This document shows positions 42,504-45,072 of a DNA stretch of 45,072 nt, piece by piece. The notes under the pieces are model-generated. The model made no database searches. It worked only from the letters and a program-made list of their open reading frames with translations, and had not been told where the DNA came from. The stretch lies in the NCBI GenBank assembly GCA_017621455.1, contig JAGATC010000021.1, positions 1 to 45,072 of the forward strand, read 5' to 3'. The stretch comes from Alistipes sp. GTDB taxonomy: Bacteria; Bacteroidota; Bacteroidia; Bacteroidales; Rikenellaceae. Both the position numbers and the translations under genes were made by a program. The number at the start of each line of letters is the position of its first letter. Position 1 is the first letter of the stretch.

Positions 42504-44147
42504 ATGCGTAGGCTTTTAATCGTTGCTCAGATTGTTGCCTTTGTGCTGTGTATTGGTTGTAGTAGCGACGAGGCTACAATGGCCGATATATACCACGCAG
42601 AGGCTATTGCCGAGGAGTATCCCGACTCGGCACTAACCATCATGCGCGGTATCGACGTAGACAAGGTGCGCACCGAGAGGGATATGATGCGCTACCGCCT
42701 GGTCTACAGCGAGGCAGCATACTATGGGCGTATGTATGTCGCTAACGACAGCCTCACGAAACCTCTTTTCGACTACTACTATGCCAACCACGAGTCACAC
42801 GACACGCGTGCCCGCGCCATGTATCAGCATGCCCATGTTAAGCAAAATTCGGGCAAGCATGCCGAGGCAATGTGTGCTCTTATAGAGGCAGAGAAGTCGT
42901 TGGCGCACCTCGACAATCCGCGCCTTGCGGGGCTTGTACATCGCACCAAAGGCGACATATATGGAGCAGAGTGTCTCTTCCAAAATGCACTGGAGGAGTA
43001 TAAATTAGCACAGGAGCATTTCGAACAAGCCAATCTTACACACCACAGCGTTGACATCGCTGTCGATGTAGGAGCAATATATAGGAGCCTTAAAGATTTT
43101 GATCAAGCCAAAATATACCTTACAGAGGCAATCGAGCCATGTATTGAGTACCAATATAAAGAGCTTTTGGGATATACCTGCACCGAATTGGCTTTGCTAT
43201 ATATCGAAGAGAACGACATGGATAAATGTCGAGATATTATCACGATATACGATACATATGATTGTATTGGTGGTTATGAGTTGGTATATTACTATACTTG
43301 TGCTATTGTTGCTGCTGATGGCGACAAAAGAGACGATGCTATAAACTATCTCAATATTGCAAAGAGTTATCCAGACGACTATTACACTGATATACACTAT
43401 CTTGCACACATTGTTTACAAAAAACTTGGACTTATAGACGAAGCGTTAGAGTATATTACCATTAGTGAGAAGGAGCAGGATAGTTTAATGCTCATGGTAT
43501 TAAGCAACCCTGTACTTAACTATCAAATAGAGATACTCGAGCGCGAACAAGTTATTGCTGAGAAACAAGCCAGATACAATCAAGTGCTTCTACTATCTGC
43601 TATAGTAATATTGGTATTGGTTGTTATTGCCATTGTCCTATACGCTCGTTATCGCTATATTAAACAGAGTAGAAGTATTGCTCATTATATAAATGTTATT
43701 GCGGAGCTACGTGAGTCTATTAAGTCGGTTGACTTCACGCAACAACCTACGCTACAAAATAGTGATGACCTTGCTGAGTTAAATAGATTGTGTGAAATAT
43801 ACTATCAGTATGGCAAGACACCACATGTGTCAAAAAAAATTGCAGACACCGTTATCAAAAATATAGAGTCTCTTCGTAGTGACGAAGCTCGACTAAAATC
43901 ATTGGAGAATATCATAAACATACGAAATAATAATATCCTAACGGAGATTGTAGAGAGTTGCCCAAAACTAAACCCAAAAGAGTATAGGTATATTGTATAC
44001 TTATTGCTTGGTTTTACGTCTCGCTCAATAGCTGTTCTACTTGAAATGGATACCGAAGCTATTTCACGACTAAAATATAAGGTAAGGATGAAACTAAGTG
44101 AGTCAAATTGTGAGATAGCCAAAGATATTTTCTCTAAAAATAGGTAG
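42504..44147 (+). CDS. Membrane-tethered TPR regulator with C-terminal helix-turn-helix
   Basis: The start at 42504 is set by the promoter just upstream and gives a 547-residue protein. It begins with a signal sequence ending in a lipobox-like VLCIGCSSDE. Residues about 30-345 are helical with TPR-like repeats (KGDIYGAECLFQNALEEYKLAQEHFEQA in part; DFDQAKIYLTEAIEPC). A short coiled coil (about 340-360) leads into a single membrane helix (361-380, VLLLSAIVILVLVVIAIVLY) and a basic stop-transfer segment. The cytoplasmic tail ends in a LuxR/sigma-4-like HTH (about 489-532, GFTSRSIAVLLEMDTEAISR). The layout suggests an outside sensor directly linked to DNA binding. The DUF3244-like gene follows. 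Confidence 0.8.
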   Translation: MRRLLIVAQIVAFVLCIGCSSDEATMADIYHAEAIAEEYPDSALTIMRGIDVDKVRTERDMMRYRLVYSEAAYYGRMYVANDSLTKPLFDYYYANHESHDTRARAMYQHAHVKQNSGKHAEAMCALIEAEKSLAHLDNPRLAGLVHRTKGDIYGAECLFQNALEEYKLAQEHFEQANLTHHSVDIAVDVGAIYRSLKDFDQAKIYLTEAIEPCIEYQYKELLGYTCTELALLYIEENDMDKCRDIITIYDTYDCIGGYELVYYYTCAIVAADGDKRDDAINYLNIAKSYPDDYYTDIHYLAHIVYKKLGLIDEALEYITISEKEQDSLMLMVLSNPVLNYQIEILEREQVIAEKQARYNQVLLLSAIVILVLVVIAIVLYARYRYIKQSRSIAHYINVIAELRESIKSVDFTQQPTLQNSDDLAELNRLCEIYYQYGKTPHVSKKIADTVIKNIESLRSDEARLKSLENIINIRNNNILTEIVESCPKLNPKEYRYIVYLLLGFTSRSIAVLLEMDTEAISRLKYKVRMKLSESNCEIAKDIFSKNR

Positions 44148-44281
44148 TATCGTATTAAAAATCAGTACCTTACACTGATAAAACAATAGCTAATAAACGT
44201 AACTACCTGATAATCAGCATGGAGAGCTTTTTATAAATACCTCTTATATAACCTTCTGATTACAAGCATGTTAGAAATTGA

Positions 44282-44312
44282 ATAGGGAGATTTTTCATCT
44301 CCCTATTTCTTG
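44282..44312 (+). terminator. Terminator of the regulator gene
   Basis: A perfect 9-bp stem (ATAGGGAGA 44282-44290 and TCTCCCTAT 44298-44306) is followed by TTCTTG, with a T-rich 7-nt loop. The tail again overlaps the -33 of the next promoter, as at 42449. Confidence 0.75.
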
Positions 44313-44340
44313 TTATTCTCCTTATAGCATCGTAACTTTG
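44310..44340 (+). promoter_or_regulatory. Promoter of the DUF3244-like gene
   Basis: TTG (44310-44312), 20 nt, then TAACTTTG (44333-44340) fits the Bacteroides consensus. The ATG is 31 nt downstream. Confidence 0.7.
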
Positions 44341-44371
44341 TGTAAACAATTTACATATAAATTTTAACGCT

Positions 44372-44752
44372 ATGATAAGGAACTTATTTTTTCTGATGGT
44401 GTCACTCCTCTTTTCTTTCGTATGGATTGAGCCAGCCGCAGCACAAACTCTTCCAGAGGAGGATTTAACTATTGACATTAGCCCCAAAAGACAAAAATGG
44501 CCTGGGCCTCGTCCTCTATCTCTTAACAATGATATAGATGCGAGCTACTACGATGGTGTACTGACCCTGATGTTCAACGTAGACTTAGGCGATGCCGATA
44601 TTACGGTTACGAACCTAAGCACTGGCGACATTTGGTGGGATAGTGTATCGGGCATTGGAGCAACCGCCATCATGCTATCGGGCGATGAGGGCTACTATGA
44701 GGTTCATATCACAACCGATAGAGGCGAATACTCGGGGGCATTTACATTATAG
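44372..44752 (+). CDS. Secreted DUF3244-like protein
   Basis: This 126-residue protein has a signal peptide (MIRNLFFLMVSLLFSFVWIEPAAAQ). The mature part is one beta-sandwich domain: RPLSLNNDIDASYYDGVLTL, DADITVTNLSTGDIWWDS, GYYEVHITTDRGEYSGAFTL. These segments are typical of DUF3244, small secreted proteins of Bacteroidales with no known activity. It has its own promoter and lies 224 bp after the membrane-tethered TPR/HTH regulator gene. Such pairs recur in this phylum as far as I recall, which suggests regulator and target or ligand. That link is inference. Confidence 0.75.
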   Translation: MIRNLFFLMVSLLFSFVWIEPAAAQTLPEEDLTIDISPKRQKWPGPRPLSLNNDIDASYYDGVLTLMFNVDLGDADITVTNLSTGDIWWDSVSGIGATAIMLSGDEGYYEVHITTDRGEYSGAFTL

Positions 44753-44943
44753 ACGACTCTTTGTAGCGTATGAAGCACGTACATCGCGACTGCAGCAATT
44801 GTAGCTGCAACTGCTGTGGTTGTCCACGACACTGCGTTGTCAGCAACAGAAGAGGTTTTCACTGGTTGAAAGAGCGCAGACAACGTAGTCGTTATAGTAT
44901 CGGTGTGATTGATAAGCAAGAAAACAATGTATCTAAAAACTAA
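44753..44943. other. Short region with two competing overlapping frames
   Basis: On the plus strand a 57-codon frame (44770-44943) encodes a Cys-rich peptide (CSNCSCNCCGCPRHC). On the minus strand a 71-codon frame (44704-44919) encodes a peptide with an Ala-rich hydrophobic helix (AVAATIAAVAMYVL) and overlaps the DUF3244 gene end. The Cys run is the antisense of the Ala/Thr-rich run, so at most one is real. No promoter decides between them. Confidence 0.25.
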
Positions 44944-44960
44944 ACATCTATTATATCAGT

Positions 44961-45051
44961 GCGTCATTGCGAGAGCCATTAGGCTCGTGGCAATCTACCA
45001 TAGTTAAACATCAGTAGACTCCCCACGTCGCTACGCTGTCGCGGGATGACG
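44961..45051. repeat. Palindromic dispersed-type intergenic repeat
   Basis: The segment starts GCGTCATTGCGAG and ends TCGCGGGATGACG, giving CGTCAT/ATGACG terminal inverted repeats. Inside, CGTGGCAATCTAC pairs imperfectly with GTAGACTCCCCACG, and GAGCC with GGCTC. This make-up is typical of multi-copy intergenic repeats (MITE-like), but other copies cannot be seen in this window. Confidence 0.6.
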
Positions 45052-45072
45052 GGTTTAAGGTCTTCGATATGA

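Overview
The window looks like a gut-type Bacteroidota (Bacteroidales) chromosome segment. The evidence is a SusC/SusD glycan-uptake pair, many BACON-domain lipoproteins, tandem S46 dipeptidyl-peptidases, and promoters of the Bacteroides type (TTTG, about 19-20 nt, TAnnTTTG) in front of several genes. Alistipes or another Rikenellaceae-like genus is a guess from gene style, not something the sequence proves.

Layout. (1) 1-4312 is the right part of an integrative mobilizable element: the end of an excisionase-like HTH gene, a RepA-like AAA ATPase, a Toprim primase-like protein, an oriT-like non-coding stretch and a MobV relaxase. (2) 4322-10084 is AT-rich accessory DNA. It holds an orphan 5S rRNA with its own terminator, a secreted trypsin-like protease, a small membrane protein, a two-gene AAA ATPase plus unknown partner cassette (candidate defence system), a gene-free scar with an orphan promoter, and the 3' end of a broken BspA-type leucine-rich-repeat gene. 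(3) 10486-19839 (minus) is a polysaccharide utilization locus in the order susC, susD, surface glycan-binding lipoprotein, GH16, GH16, GH128. It is best explained as a beta-1,3-glucan (laminarin-like) system. (4) 20302-35099 holds two mirrored surface-lipoprotein loci around queA and tRNA-Glu. Each carries an unlisted 48-residue peptide gene directly upstream of a roughly 900-residue lipoprotein, and the two peptides are clearly homologous. The larger minus-strand locus encodes BACON, leucine-rich-repeat and FISUMP-like lipoproteins. Its promoter has a perfect 20-bp palindrome between the -33 and -7 elements. (5) 35171-42370 is mostly peptidase and housekeeping genes: a DUF3298-like lipoprotein, a DPP7-type S46 peptidase, a MATE exporter, Maf, and a DPP11-type S46 peptidase. 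(6) 42449-45072 holds a membrane-tethered TPR/HTH regulator, a secreted DUF3244-like protein and a dispersed-type palindromic repeat.

The genes fit a commensal that takes apart glucans at its surface, displays large adhesin-like lipoproteins, and digests peptides with DPP7/DPP11, which complement each other in specificity (hydrophobic and acidic P1). The observations most worth following up are the paired 48-residue peptides, the operator-like palindrome, the AAA ATPase cassette, the orphan 5S gene beside the mobile element, and the transmembrane one-component regulator. All function calls are from reading the sequence; no database search was run.
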